47,863 bases of DNA from an uncultured Prevotellaceae bacterium (GTDB taxonomy: Bacteria; Bacteroidota; Bacteroidia; Bacteroidales; Bacteroidaceae), in the NCBI GenBank assembly GCA_902785695.1, contig CACZZQ010000042.1, positions 1-47,863 on the forward strand, in the 5' to 3' direction. The notes under the pieces were generated by a model. That model was given only the letters and a program-made list of their open reading frames with translations, had not been told where the DNA came from and searched no databases. How positions within the stretch are numbered: the stretch's first letter is position 1; each line of letters begins with the position of its first letter. Below are positions 6,714 through 15,462 of the stretch, piece after piece. Both the position numbers and the translations under genes were made by a program.

Positions 6714-9700
6714 TTATTTAACCATAACTTTACGAATGCTGCCATCTGACATCTTGATGATGTTCAGACCCTTTTGCAATGATGGAACCACTGCGCCAGC
6801 AGCATTATAAATAGTAGTTTTACCGCTTGTCAATGCCTTAATGGTATCAACTCCTGTTGTCTCACCACCGAAGTCTAAGAAGAGAGCACGTGCTTCTCCT
6901 TCTGCTGCAGGTGCTGTCAAGTAGCAGCGGTTAGCACCTACAGTAGGCTGTTTGCCCTCTGCAACCTTGTAGAAGGCGACAACATCATTGTTCTTTTGGA
7001 GTACATAGCTTCCTACAGGAGCAGCGGTAGCAGTATAAACGCCAGTGAGTAGACCTTCGGTGTAGGTAGCTGTCTTAGCCACACCATAACCTTCCAGTTT
7101 GTATGTGCCTTCTGATCCAGCAATGAGATACGGCGTATTGGCAGCAAACTTACCTGTGGTGACCTTTGTCAGCGTCAGAATATTCTCTCCACCAACACCA
7201 TCAACCGTATAAGCATCAAAATTCTCTGGAATATCGGCCTCGAACGGAAGTATTGTCGTACCAATTCCTGCTGCACTAATCTTTACGTCGACGCTGTTCT
7301 TAGTAGCTTCATTAATGTTGAACTTATTATATTTGGTTGTAGTATAGAAACCACCATCGCTGGTACCAATCAGGGCATTAGATGCAGCTGTATTCTTCAG
7401 ATTATAAACACCTTCTTCTGTTGAAGAAGCAACGATGAGAATTGCCAATGCCTTAGTATCATCAGTTGTCATACGGATTTGGTTGTTATTACCACCATAT
7501 CCACCACCTGCACCTGTACAGATATAATGCTTTGTTCCGTCAGCTGCCTTAATATACAAATTATACTGATTAGTTGTGGCTGTAGCCTTAAAGTAAACAG
7601 CTTGATTGAACGCAGAACCTGCATCCTCCGTCAAACCGATGGCATAAGTTCCGGAAGTGGCATTACCATTCTTGAAGGTTACAGTCTTTGCATAGTTTTC
7701 ACCACCATCCGCTAAGTAAAGGTTATAGGCATCGTCCTCAGAAGGAACATTCAGCGTAACGACATCTATTCCCTCAAATGCACTAATTGCATCTGTTACT
7801 TCACTCAAAGTAGCATCTGCATCTTCATAAACAGTCTGTCCGTCTGTCTTGGCAGAGGTCAGAGCACCTACCTGTGTCTGTGAAATCTTGAATGCTTCAG
7901 TACCCACGTTATAAGTTGGCGTAGCAGGAGCAGCAGCTATAGCAGCGGCCAGCTCAGCCTTCTTCTCGTCAACCTGGTAGTCTTCCAGAGTCCAAACAGC
8001 GGGAGTCTCAGAAAGAGTCAGAATCGTATAATTAACTTCACTACGTTCTACATCGGCAGTTGTCAAATAAAGTCCAGTTTCTGTATTCAGAATATTATAT
8101 CCACCAACAACTTCTATCAGTCTCCAATATGGCTTGTGATATTTCTGAGCAGGATCTATAGTTCCGTCTGTATAGATCTGTTCGTCGTTCCAGAACAGAT
8201 ACTTCTCATTATCTGTGAACTTAAGAGTCGATATACCTGCCTTATCGGTTGTAATCTGAACGGGAATACCAACAAGTGCCATTTTAGCTTCTGTAGCCTC
8301 GTTTGTACCACGGCTAATCTTATTTCCACCAGTCTTAATCACATACTTTCCGTCAAGAGACACAGTAGGATCTGAAGCACCAAGGTATTTCAGACGGAAG
8401 TTATCTACACGATATGACCAATAGCCATCAGCACTATAATCTTTATGAGCACCCTGATTACCATTGGCACCACCTACGATACCGATAGTAACTTCCTGAT
8501 CAGCATCCAAAGTAAATACATAGTTGAACTCAATACCTATCTCCTTGGTCTTGTTCTTCTCATCGTCTGTACCTGTCTTATACTGACCTGTCTCAACATA
8601 AGCCTCATGCTTGTCGTTCATGGTGATGTAGACTGTACCACCATCACTTGACACAACGCCCCTCAGCTCATACACGCCAGCTTGCAGAGTGCCGATATTC
8701 TGAGAAATAGGACGTCCTTGCCACCAAGTTGAGAAGAAATGAGTACCATCTATATTACTTAAAGTATAACCATCAACACCGTCAGTCTTGATTCCCGTAT
8801 CGCTTGAGGGATTAACGGTCCAAGATACATCGGGCACAGTTTCAAAGCTTGGGTTGTCAATCAGAGAAGTCAGATCCTTATTGGCAGTCATTCCAGAGGT
8901 AAAAATACCATTTCTTACACTCTTAATGGCAACGATACCATCAACAGAATTAGTGTAGCTACCAGCAGTGATAGCTGCAGAGATGGTGCTATAGTCGCCA
9001 GCAAAATCGCCAGTATTAGTTGCAGTCAGATAATCAGAAATCTTTGTGTATTCTGCGATAGAAGTTGTTGCGCCAGCAATGGCTTCGTTCAACTCAGTCA
9101 GAATAGTGTTCAGCTCTTCTTGTGTGTTGCTTACACTAGCTGCTTCTGCTGCTGCTACCTTTGTATCCAACGTGGACTTCACCGTTGCATTCATATTTCC
9201 AGAAGGCACTGTTGTCAAAGCGTCTGTAATCAGGTCAAGCTGTGCACCCTTAACAACTGCCTCTGTGGTAAGTAACTGAACATTTGCGAATCCTAAATAT
9301 GAATATTGGATACCAGAACAAGAGCCAGTGAAAGAAATAGTTACATTGCTCTTACTAGCCAAGGTGAAGGGTATGTATAACCATTCCCAACCACGTCCGC
9401 CTGTATTAGCAAATTCACCTTCATCATAGGAAGCCACTCCTGCAGTTGTAATACCCTTACCAGAATCGCCATGGTGACCAGCCATTGTGGTGTAGGTGGA
9501 ACCACCCTCAATTGCTACGCTCATGCTAGCGTCACAAGTAGATTTTGCACGGGCTGCAGCTTTCAGTACGTATGAACCCGCAGGAAGTTTTAACGTCTGA
9601 GAGCGAGACATTGACCAAGGATCTGATGACCAGTAGCCATCTTTCTGTTCGAAATAGGCAGTAGAACCACCATCCCAATGCTGACCTGTTTGATTACCAT

Positions 9701-11522
9701 TTACATTGGTATCCGTCCAGCTACCAAATATGGTAGAAGCGTAATCCGTATAGCCTAGGCTCTCTACTTTAGCATAGTTCAATACATTGATTTCGTGAGC
9801 TGCTGTCAATGCTGTCTCTGCACTTGTTACAGCCGTGACACCGGAAACATCTGTTCCGAGACGTGTTGCAGTCAAGTTCTCATAATAGTATTCATCGTAA
9901 TTCAGCTTTGCTGCTTTGAAAGTAGCTACGGCTGCATTGATATTATCAACAGCGGTAAAGTATTCAGATACCGTTGAGGGCGCAGTAGCAGGATTCAGAA
10001 GATTATACAGAGCTGTCTTCTCTTCGCCGGTTACATTACCGTAAGTTGCATCATCATAAGTTGTCTGAGCTGCACTCTTTGTTGCTGCATAAGCATTAGC
10101 AGCAGAGGTATAAGTTATGGTTACATTGTCAATGAGAAGGTGAGGCATATCACCAGAGCCCTTACCTGCTGCTTGATAACCTAACGACATATAGCCTGAA
10201 GTCTCTGCATTCAAATCAAACTCTATCGTTTCGTTAGTCCAATTTCCTACAGTATATGTCTTTGCACTTGCTAAATGCTCTGTGCCACCATCTTCTATAA
10301 AACCAATAAGGTTCTTTGTAAATGCGGTAGTACCTCCAACAAGATTATAAATAGGAACATTGATGACATATCTTCCTGCAGGAAGTGTTACATTTTGTTT
10401 GTATTGAGCTATTGCACTCCATACAGAAACGATACCCAATGCTTTGGACTCTCCGCAAGAACTTGTTACTGATGTAGGTTTGTAACCAGAACCTCCCAAG
10501 AATGTATCACTACCAAATGCTACGACACCTGTTGCCTTACCATTGCCATTTGAAACAATTGTCCATCCTTCTACAGCTGCCATCTGACTTGTTTGGGTGT
10601 TGTTTGCTGTACAGTCATAATCATACGTACAGATGCCTCCTGTAACTGCGCTGCCAGATTCAAAGTCGGAATTCTCCAGCAGGAAGGAAACATTCTCACC
10701 AGTCATTAGGGTTACAGAAGCGTAAGCAGTGCTTATAGCTGCTTTAAGGGCTGTCACTTCATTATCAATAGTTGTTTGGTATGCGACTGTATTGTTGGCA
10801 GCAGAAAGAACACCTTCGGCATGAGTGATGGCTGTATTCAGGGCTGCATCACTTGTGCGAGTATAAAGAATCTGTGCACTGGCAATTGCAGAAGAAAGTT
10901 CTGATGTGTAGTTACCATTATAGAAAAGACGAACATTGTCAAGGGCTACCTGAATGTTTTGCTTTGCAAGAATATTAAATTTTATGGTATTTTTAGCTGT
11001 AAATGCTTCAAAGTTTAATGACATGCTCTTATTTATGGCATCATTAAAAGTTGTATTGTTTTTTGCAGCAAATTCTCCAGATGCTGTTGCTAATGCACCA
11101 CCATTTGCATTTACAGAAAAGAGGAAACGAGGACTTGTATCTCCATTTCGATATGCCTGATAATCAACAGACAATGTGTATTTACCTTTAGGAATTGTAA
11201 TTTCTTGTGTAAAATTACTCTCACGTTGGTTACTCTCCCAACGATGACGAATGGCAACAAAGCAACTTCCATCTTTTGCAGAAACGCCAGTGATCCAACC
11301 TATATTTCCACCATTAGATGCACCGACTACTGTTTTGTCGGCATAAGCAGCAAATGTCCACCCAGTAATATTATTACTACTCGTACTTTCACTTTTAGCT
11401 CCATCAGATTCAAAGGATGGATTCGTGATGTACGTGCTTGTCACGTCAGTCTGTGCCCACACAGAGATACCTCCCCCAAATAATAGGGCTAAAGAGGCCA
11501 GTAATAGTTTTAGTTTTCTCAT
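6714..11522 (-). CDS. Giant secreted multidomain protein, second cassette
   Basis: 1602 residues with the signal peptide MRKLKLLLASLALLFGG to VWAQ (mature Gln), nearly the same as in 1381-5364. Several jelly-roll-like modules open with NPSFE or ENSDFE followed by GW (near residues 33, 285 and 900). They alternate with Ala/Thr-rich helical segments. A segment near 1080 (KYVIKTGGNKISRG) resembles a beta-trefoil start. It ends in an IYNAAG...KGLNII...RKVMVK tail, a divergent form of the sorting-like C-terminus. It is probably a surface or secreted carbohydrate-binding protein. The gene is open throughout. No TAnnTTTG box is visible in its short upstream gap, so it may be read from the toxin-antitoxin operon upstream. 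Confidence 0.85.
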   Translation of the reverse strand: MRKLKLLLASLALLFGGGISVWAQTDVTSTYITNPSFESDGAKSESTSSNNITGWTFAAYADKTVVGASNGGNIGWITGVSAKDGSCFVAIRHRWESNQRESNFTQEITIPKGKYTLSVDYQAYRNGDTSPRFLFSVNANGGALATASGEFAAKNNTTFNDAINKSMSLNFEAFTAKNTIKFNILAKQNIQVALDNVRLFYNGNYTSELSSAIASAQILYTRTSDAALNTAITHAEGVLSAANNTVAYQTTIDNEVTALKAAISTAYASVTLMTGENVSFLLENSDFESGSAVTGGICTYDYDCTANNTQTSQMAAVEGWTIVSNGNGKATGVVAFGSDTFLGGSGYKPTSVTSSCGESKALGIVSVWSAIAQYKQNVTLPAGRYVINVPIYNLVGGTTAFTKNLIGFIEDGGTEHLASAKTYTVGNWTNETIEFDLNAETSGYMSLGYQAAGKGSGDMPHLLIDNVTITYTSAANAYAATKSAAQTTYDDATYGNVTGEEKTALYNLLNPATAPSTVSEYFTAVDNINAAVATFKAAKLNYDEYYYENLTATRLGTDVSGVTAVTSAETALTAAHEINVLNYAKVESLGYTDYASTIFGSWTDTNVNGNQTGQHWDGGSTAYFEQKDGYWSSDPWSMSRSQTLKLPAGSYVLKAAARAKSTCDASMSVAIEGGSTYTTMAGHHGDSGKGITTAGVASYDEGEFANTGGRGWEWLYIPFTLASKSNVTISFTGSCSGIQYSYLGFANVQLLTTEAVVKGAQLDLITDALTTVPSGNMNATVKSTLDTKVAAAEAASVSNTQEELNTILTELNEAIAGATTSIAEYTKISDYLTATNTGDFAGDYSTISAAITAGSYTNSVDGIVAIKSVRNGIFTSGMTANKDLTSLIDNPSFETVPDVSWTVNPSSDTGIKTDGVDGYTLSNIDGTHFFSTWWQGRPISQNIGTLQAGVYELRGVVSSDGGTVYITMNDKHEAYVETGQYKTGTDDEKNKTKEIGIEFNYVFTLDADQEVTIGIVGGANGNQGAHKDYSADGYWSYRVDNFRLKYLGASDPTVSLDGKYVIKTGGNKISRGTNEATEAKMALVGIPVQITTDKAGISTLKFTDNEKYLFWNDEQIYTDGTIDPAQKYHKPYWRLIEVVGGYNILNTETGLYLTTADVERSEVNYTILTLSETPAVWTLEDYQVDEKKAELAAAIAAAPATPTYNVGTEAFKISQTQVGALTSAKTDGQTVYEDADATLSEVTDAISAFEGIDVVTLNVPSEDDAYNLYLADGGENYAKTVTFKNGNATSGTYAIGLTEDAGSAFNQAVYFKATATTNQYNLYIKAADGTKHYICTGAGGGYGGNNNQIRMTTDDTKALAILIVASSTEEGVYNLKNTAASNALIGTSDGGFYTTTKYNKFNINEATKNSVDVKISAAGIGTTILPFEADIPENFDAYTVDGVGGENILTLTKVTTGKFAANTPYLIAGSEGTYKLEGYGVAKTATYTEGLLTGVYTATAAPVGSYVLQKNNDVVAFYKVAEGKQPTVGANRCYLTAPAAEGEARALFLDFGGETTGVDTIKALTSGKTTIYNAAGAVVPSLQKGLNIIKMSDGSIRKVMVK

Positions 11523-11580
11523 AATGCATTATTTTTAGTTAGTTAATAATTTTTTTCGTTATCGGGTATTTGTCGTTAGT
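11523..11580 (-). promoter_or_regulatory. Conserved 5' leader of the giant-protein cassette, copy 2
   Basis: It contains the same ordered blocks as 5365-5425 (ACGACAAATA, ATAACGAAA, AACTAACTAAAAA) directly before the ATG. The PIN-remnant stop at 11583 lies just outside it, so the promoter seen in copy 1 has no counterpart here. Confidence 0.45.
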
Positions 11581-11582
11581 TT

Positions 11583-11741
11583 TTATTCTTTTGCCCTACA
11601 GATGAATTCTGCTGGTGTCATTACCAATATGCCGAAGTCGTTGAATCCTTTCTTGTCGCGTGTGATTATCACATCTGGATGATATGGTAGTGCCGACAGA
11701 TACTGTACGGCATCTTCATTAGTGTCTAGGAATACATTCAT
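11583..11741 (-). pseudogene. Internally deleted PIN-domain toxin
   Basis: 52 codons. The start MNVFLDTN carries the first PIN acidic residue (Asp6). It is followed almost at once by DVIITRDKKGF and ILVMTPAEF, which normally form the C-terminal end of ~130-140-residue PIN toxins. About 80 residues with the central acidic residues are missing, yet the reading frame is kept. Its ATG overlaps the antitoxin stop (ATGA, 11738-11741), as in an intact toxin-antitoxin pair. It is too short to be an active RNase by family standards. A functional mini-protein cannot be excluded. Confidence 0.65.
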
Positions 11742-12004
11742 CGTGCTCTCTTCTCCCACATTTCATCAAGTTCCTTGTCCAAATCGAAATCTTTTGGCAG
11801 CTTGCCACACGTCATAGCCAACACTTTGGGTGATGGCTTGTAGTCCTTCGGAATCTTAGGAAACACAATGTCCCTTTTCTCGCTTCTCGTCTCTGCGCTT
11901 TCAGCTGCTTCCATCAGATGGTTGGCCAACCATCGCTGGTTGCTTGCTGTAAGTGAGAGTCCTTGCAGATAGCTCCACAGATTGTTAAGTGATATTGCGT
12001 TCAT
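11738..12004 (-). CDS. Antitoxin of a PIN-type toxin-antitoxin pair
   Basis: 88 residues. The C-terminal half FPKIPKDYKPSPKVLAMTCG followed by LPKDFDLDKELDEMWE matches the toxin-wrapping tail of Bacteroidetes antitoxins paired with PIN toxins. The N-terminal half is helical and may dimerise. It overlaps the toxin remnant by 4 nt (ATGA), so translation was coupled. It appears complete. With its toxin reduced to 52 codons, it may be an orphan or a neutralizer of other PIN toxins. Confidence 0.6.
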   Translation of the reverse strand: MNAISLNNLWSYLQGLSLTASNQRWLANHLMEAAESAETRSEKRDIVFPKIPKDYKPSPKVLAMTCGKLPKDFDLDKELDEMWEKRAR

Positions 12005-12120
12005 ATATCCAAATAGTTAGAGTTAGTACATAATTCGGTTGCAAAAATAGGGAAAATTTTTTTAACCACCAAGTTTTTCTTCGATTTTCTTTAAAAATCA
12101 GAACTGTATGAAGTAATTAC

Positions 12121-12210
12121 ATACGAATTATATGGCAAATTGCATGGGCCGCTCGACCTCTGGTCGCTTGCCACCAACGGGACGCAAGAATTCATGGGAA
12201 TTATATGTTT
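12121..12210 (+). repeat. Family B repeat, copy 3 (full)
   Basis: It matches 430-512 over its length, including the CGACC-TCT-GGTCG hairpin and AATTCATGGGAATTATATG. It is preceded by CGAATTATATGGCAAATTGC, where copy 1 has the closely similar ATTATATGACAATTAC. Confidence 0.65.
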
Positions 12211-12252
12211 ATATTTAACACGAATTGCCATTAATTGACCACGAATTATCCA

Positions 12253-12302
12253 TGAATTGTATGACAAATTACATGGGCTGTTCATGGGAATTATATGTTG
12301 CC
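12253..12302 (+). repeat. Family B repeat, copy 4 lacking the hairpin core
   Basis: CATGAATTGTATGACAAATT is followed by ACATGGGC and then directly by TTCATGGGAATTATATG. The middle ~45 bp with the hairpin present in copies 1 and 3 is absent. From 12303 to 12475 I see no gene and no further clear structure. Confidence 0.55.
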
Positions 12303-12475
12303 TAAAATCCGCAGATAATTTTTCGATTGTCTGATTTAGTCCTTGCTTATGACGATTCTGTCTGACTCTGGGCTTAGAAACGCTTGAGCTTGACTTGTAC
12401 TGCTGGAATCCCATCCCCGACTGGTTGTCGGCCTGGACTTCGTCTACGGCGGCAGGTAGCCGTCACTCACTTGTT

Positions 12476-14254
12476 TTATATACCATAAATAAGACAGATG
12501 ACGATGATGGAAATTGCCAGATAGGCCAGCTTCACGGGGAGTCCGATGCGCAGGTAGTCCGTGGCGCTGTAACCGCCCGGACCGTAGACCAGCAGGTTGA
12601 GGGGTGTGCTGATGGGAGTCAGGAAGGCTGCATTCACCGCCAGCAAGAGTGCGAGGGAAAACGGAAGTGGGTCGCAGCCCATGTTCACAGCAGCTTCATA
12701 GATGATGGGAAACATCAAGGCGATGGTTGCCGAATTGGAAATGAACTCAGTGACGATTGCTGCCAACAGACAAAGAGCAATCATCACCAGGAGAGGCTGG
12801 CCGCCGCACAAATGAAGGACACCCGTCGCCATCTGATCGGCCAGACCTGTCTTCAGAAGGGCCGTACCCAATGCAATGCCTCCTCCCAGGGATATCAGGA
12901 TGTTCCATTTGATGGCGTTCATGGCCTGCGTTGGCGTACAGCACCCAAACACCAGCATGGCACCGGCGGCGAGGAAGGCACTCTGCAACAGCGACATGAT
13001 GCCGGTAGTGGCCAAAAGCACCATGCTGATCATAATGACCGTCGAGACCAGCGGTTTCAGACCAGTCACAGGAATTACAGGAGAATCAAAGAACTCCAGC
13101 TGTAATTTCATAGCTTCCGTATTGATCTTCTGGTGTGGCTGATGGACAAAGAGCAGTGAGTCGCCGGCATGCAGGACGACATCGCGTGGAGGCACCTTGA
13201 TGCGTTCACCCCGTCGCGATACGGCAACCAGCGTTATCTCATGGTCTCGTTCGAAAGTAGTATCTCCCATTCGGGTGTCTATCAGGTTGCTGCCGAAACA
13301 GATGTATGCCGTCTTGAGACGCTGTTTGCCACCTGGCTCTTTGACGCTGAATACGGTATGGTCGGGAATGACTAACTGAAAGGTCTTAGCCAGTTCCAGC
13401 AGTTGGTCAATCTGACCCGAGAAGATGAGGCGGTCGCTTCCCAGCAGGGGCTCCTCTTCGCGCACCGGCAACACCAGCCGGTCGTTGTCGAAGTGAATCA
13501 GTTCCATGAGGCTGCCGGCAGGCACATGGTTCAGCCCCAGTTCGCCGACGGTCTGGCCAATATGACGATTGTTCGATGGGACCAGCATTTCCAAGGTGTA
13601 CTCGCCGGTATTCTCAAAAGCCGACTCCGGGTTGTTGGTGTCGGGCAAGAGCCTGCGGAAGATGATGATGACCGACATGGCAACAGCCAAACAGACCAAC
13701 GCTGGTAGCGTGGATGTAAAGATGCTCAGGGGCTGACCGGACTTGTATTCGTACATGTCGCTCAGCAATAAGGCCGTCGGCGTGGCAATAGCGGCCATAG
13801 GGCCGCCCATTCCAGCAGCATAACTCAATGGAATCAACAATTTGGAGGGTTGGATGCCCAATTTCCTGGACCACAGTTTGACAACTCCTACAAAGAGCGC
13901 CACGACGGAAGTGTTGTTCACAAATGAACTCAGCAGCGCCACGGGCACCATCAGGCGCAGCAGGGCATGGACCTCTCCCTTGGGCTGTCCAAGCACATGT
14001 TTCGATATCCACTGAAGAACACCTGTGAAGGACAGTCCTGTGACGACAACGAACATGACACCCACAATGATGACCGTCGAACTGACAAGGCCGGAAAAGG
14101 CTTCAGTGGTGTCCAGCACACCCGTCACGAATAAGATGCCGATGGCACCAAGAAAGACTACGTCAGACCTGAGCCGCGTAAACAATAGCACTGCCATCAC
14201 CGCAACGAGCGTCACGATGGTAATCCACGCGTCAAGGCCTAAGTCTATGAGCAT
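12476..14254 (-). CDS. SLC13/DASS-type transporter with two TrkA-C (RCK_C) domains
   Basis: 592 residues. About five membrane segments lie in residues 10-200, two soluble TrkA-C-like domains fill ~205-390, and a second membrane block covers 400-592. The two conserved family hairpin signatures are visible: SFVNNTSVVALF (~110-121) and SNSATIALMFP (~506-516), followed by TPISTPLN. This is the architecture of divalent-anion:Na+ symporter-like permeases (di-/tricarboxylate or sulfate), with the central domains thought to bind a regulatory ligand. Substrate cannot be told from sequence. It is an inner-membrane protein, transcribed alone, 12 bp downstream of an MscS remnant. It is clearly GC-richer than the intergenic repeats to its right in transcription order. 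Confidence 0.85.
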   Translation of the reverse strand: MLIDLGLDAWITIVTLVAVMAVLLFTRLRSDVVFLGAIGILFVTGVLDTTEAFSGLVSSTVIIVGVMFVVVTGLSFTGVLQWISKHVLGQPKGEVHALLRLMVPVALLSSFVNNTSVVALFVGVVKLWSRKLGIQPSKLLIPLSYAAGMGGPMAAIATPTALLLSDMYEYKSGQPLSIFTSTLPALVCLAVAMSVIIIFRRLLPDTNNPESAFENTGEYTLEMLVPSNNRHIGQTVGELGLNHVPAGSLMELIHFDNDRLVLPVREEEPLLGSDRLIFSGQIDQLLELAKTFQLVIPDHTVFSVKEPGGKQRLKTAYICFGSNLIDTRMGDTTFERDHEITLVAVSRRGERIKVPPRDVVLHAGDSLLFVHQPHQKINTEAMKLQLEFFDSPVIPVTGLKPLVSTVIMISMVLLATTGIMSLLQSAFLAAGAMLVFGCCTPTQAMNAIKWNILISLGGGIALGTALLKTGLADQMATGVLHLCGGQPLLVMIALCLLAAIVTEFISNSATIALMFPIIYEAAVNMGCDPLPFSLALLLAVNAAFLTPISTPLNLLVYGPGGYSATDYLRIGLPVKLAYLAISIIVICLIYGI

Positions 14255-14266
14255 CTTTCTTATTCT

Positions 14267-14515
14267 TCATGAATCAGGTGTACGTCGCACGTTCATTTTG
14301 CCGACTACCACGTTGATGCCGTAAGCAGGGTCTACAATCTCGCGCCCGTACTGGTCCTTGGTACGTACCTTCTTCATGGCCTCTACCAATACCTCGCGTA
14401 CCCGATGGATTTCCGTACCGTATGCCACGCCTACGGTGACGATGGTCAGCTCGTACGAGTGGTTGCGCGTCAGGTTGTTGAAGTTCTGGTACTCCCCGCA
14501 CTCAGCGGCGTAGTC
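14267..14515 (-). pseudogene. C-terminal fragment of an MscS-family channel
   Basis: An open segment of about 75-80 codons contains FNNLTRNHSYELT, VGVAYGTEIHRVREVLVEAM and YGREIVDPAYGINV. This is the cytoplasmic beta/alpha vestibule region near the C-terminus of small-conductance mechanosensitive channels. The membrane helices and beta domain are missing. Upstream of 14515 the sequence becomes AT-rich and unrelated. It is a remnant left beside the transporter gene. A start codon upstream in the same frame gives a 122-residue reading frame, but its first ~45 residues look random. Confidence 0.6.
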
Positions 14516-14802
14516 AAAACATACGTTTTGACGCTGCAAAGATACGAATAAGCGAGCAAACTTCCAAATAAATCTCCATTTGTTTTCAGTTTTTCGTCCA
14601 AAAGAGAATAACTTTCCAAAATTATTCGGGCTCACAGAGGTGAAGTGCTCGTATCTTCTGGTGTCCTTTCATCCCGCCTCAGCATTACGTTAGATTAGGG
14701 TACTACTAGTAATCTTTCGGACAACTTTTTGGCCTGTTTCCGCTATTTGTCCGAAAATGGGACGTCTGTCCATACAAGTTTGAGAAGAATCTGGCATTTT
14801 TC

Positions 14803-14833
14803 TTGGAATCGGAAGAAAATCAACGTAACTTTG
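14803..14833 (+). promoter_or_regulatory. Orphan Bacteroidetes-type promoter
   Basis: TTG at 14803-14805, a 20-bp gap, then TAACTTTG at 14826-14833. Transcription would start near 14840, exactly where the long hairpin at 14842-14907 begins. No credible plus-strand protein gene follows before 25059, so this may drive a non-coding RNA or be left over from a lost gene. Confidence 0.55.
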
Positions 14834-14841
14834 CAATGCTC

Positions 14842-14907
14842 ACACGGGGACAGACCGGACGGTTCTTTTGTTATCGTGCTGTGATAACGAAAGAACCGTC
14901 CCCGTGT
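14842..14907 (+). repeat. REP-like long hairpin
   Basis: ACGGTTCTTTTGTTATC (14859-14875) pairs with GATAACGAAAGAACCGT (14883-14899), with one mismatch, around a 7-nt loop. The outer arms ACACGGGGAC and GTCCCCGTGT (14842-14851, 14898-14907) are separated from the inner stem by a small bulge. The GGGGACGGTTCTTT type of stem resembles REP elements mobilised by Y1 (REP-associated tyrosine) transposases; that link is from memory of such elements. No transposase is in the window. Confidence 0.6.
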
Positions 14908-14994
14908 ATGTTCCGAAGTCCTAAGTGTGAGTCTATCACAGAGGACAGAATAGAGTCCGCCAAAAGCAGTGATTTTCTCAGATTATATTTGTAC

Positions 14995-15070
14995 TTTTGC
15001 CATGTCATTGATGATTTTGCTTGTCTTGATTTGCAGCAATAAGGTAAGTGAAAAATCTGACATGGCAAAA
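14995..15070. repeat. 13-bp perfect inverted repeat around a 50-bp spacer
   Basis: TTTTGCCATGTCA (14995-15007) and TGACATGGCAAAA (15058-15070) are exact reverse complements. The spacer holds no open frame worth calling. It could be the ends of a very small non-autonomous element or a hairpin downstream of the orphan promoter at 14803. Confidence 0.5.
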
Positions 15071-15111
15071 TCTTGAGCAATATTTTGTTACTCAGGAACT
15101 TAAAAAGGAAG

Positions 15112-15366
15112 TTAAACTAAAGTGCTGCGGAATTTAGGTCCGTCACGGTCAATGAATCTCAATGATTTAAGTTTATTGATATGCTTTTGGACTGCTGTTA
15201 CAGATATTCCGATTCTATTCGCAATCTCACTCCTTGTGATATAGTTATCAGCATATATCATCTTATATATGTTAGCGGCAGTTTCAGATAACCCTTTAGA
15301 CAACTCTTTAGATAACCTTATAGACAACCCTTCAGGCAACCTACAGTTCACTCTATTATCTCCCAA
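15112..15366 (-). pseudogene. Detached winged-helix tail of an AlbA_2/RecG-like regulator
   Basis: 84 codons. A low-complexity Leu/Ser/Glu stretch (SKELSKGLSETAANI) is followed by a winged-helix segment (YITRSEIANRIGISVTAVQK, then HINKL). It parallels the tail of the gene immediately upstream (TGISLKNVQKHINRLKELGL, readable in a shifted frame at 15348-15470), so the winged-helix end seems to be present twice in tandem. It starts inside the end of that upstream gene. Its own start may be artificial; I read it as the C-terminal end of a once longer protein. Confidence 0.5.
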
Positions 15367-15462
15367 TAGCCAAACCTTGTTGAACCGATTCGCCGTATTA
15401 ACCCTAACTCTTTGAGCCTATTTATATGCTTCTGAACGTTTTTGAGCGAAATTCCTGTAAGG

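Noticed and set aside
12091-12414. 107-codon minus-strand protein
   Set aside because: Most of its length is translated family B repeat DNA; the first ~39 codons are not recognisable as a domain.
12395-13105. 236-codon plus-strand protein opposite the transporter gene
   Set aside because: It is the antisense shadow of the well-supported SLC13-type gene, with Gln/His/Asp-rich nonsense composition.
14803-15042. 79-codon plus-strand protein after the orphan promoter
   Set aside because: Its start lies within the promoter itself and it is read through the REP-like hairpin; no protein-like pattern.
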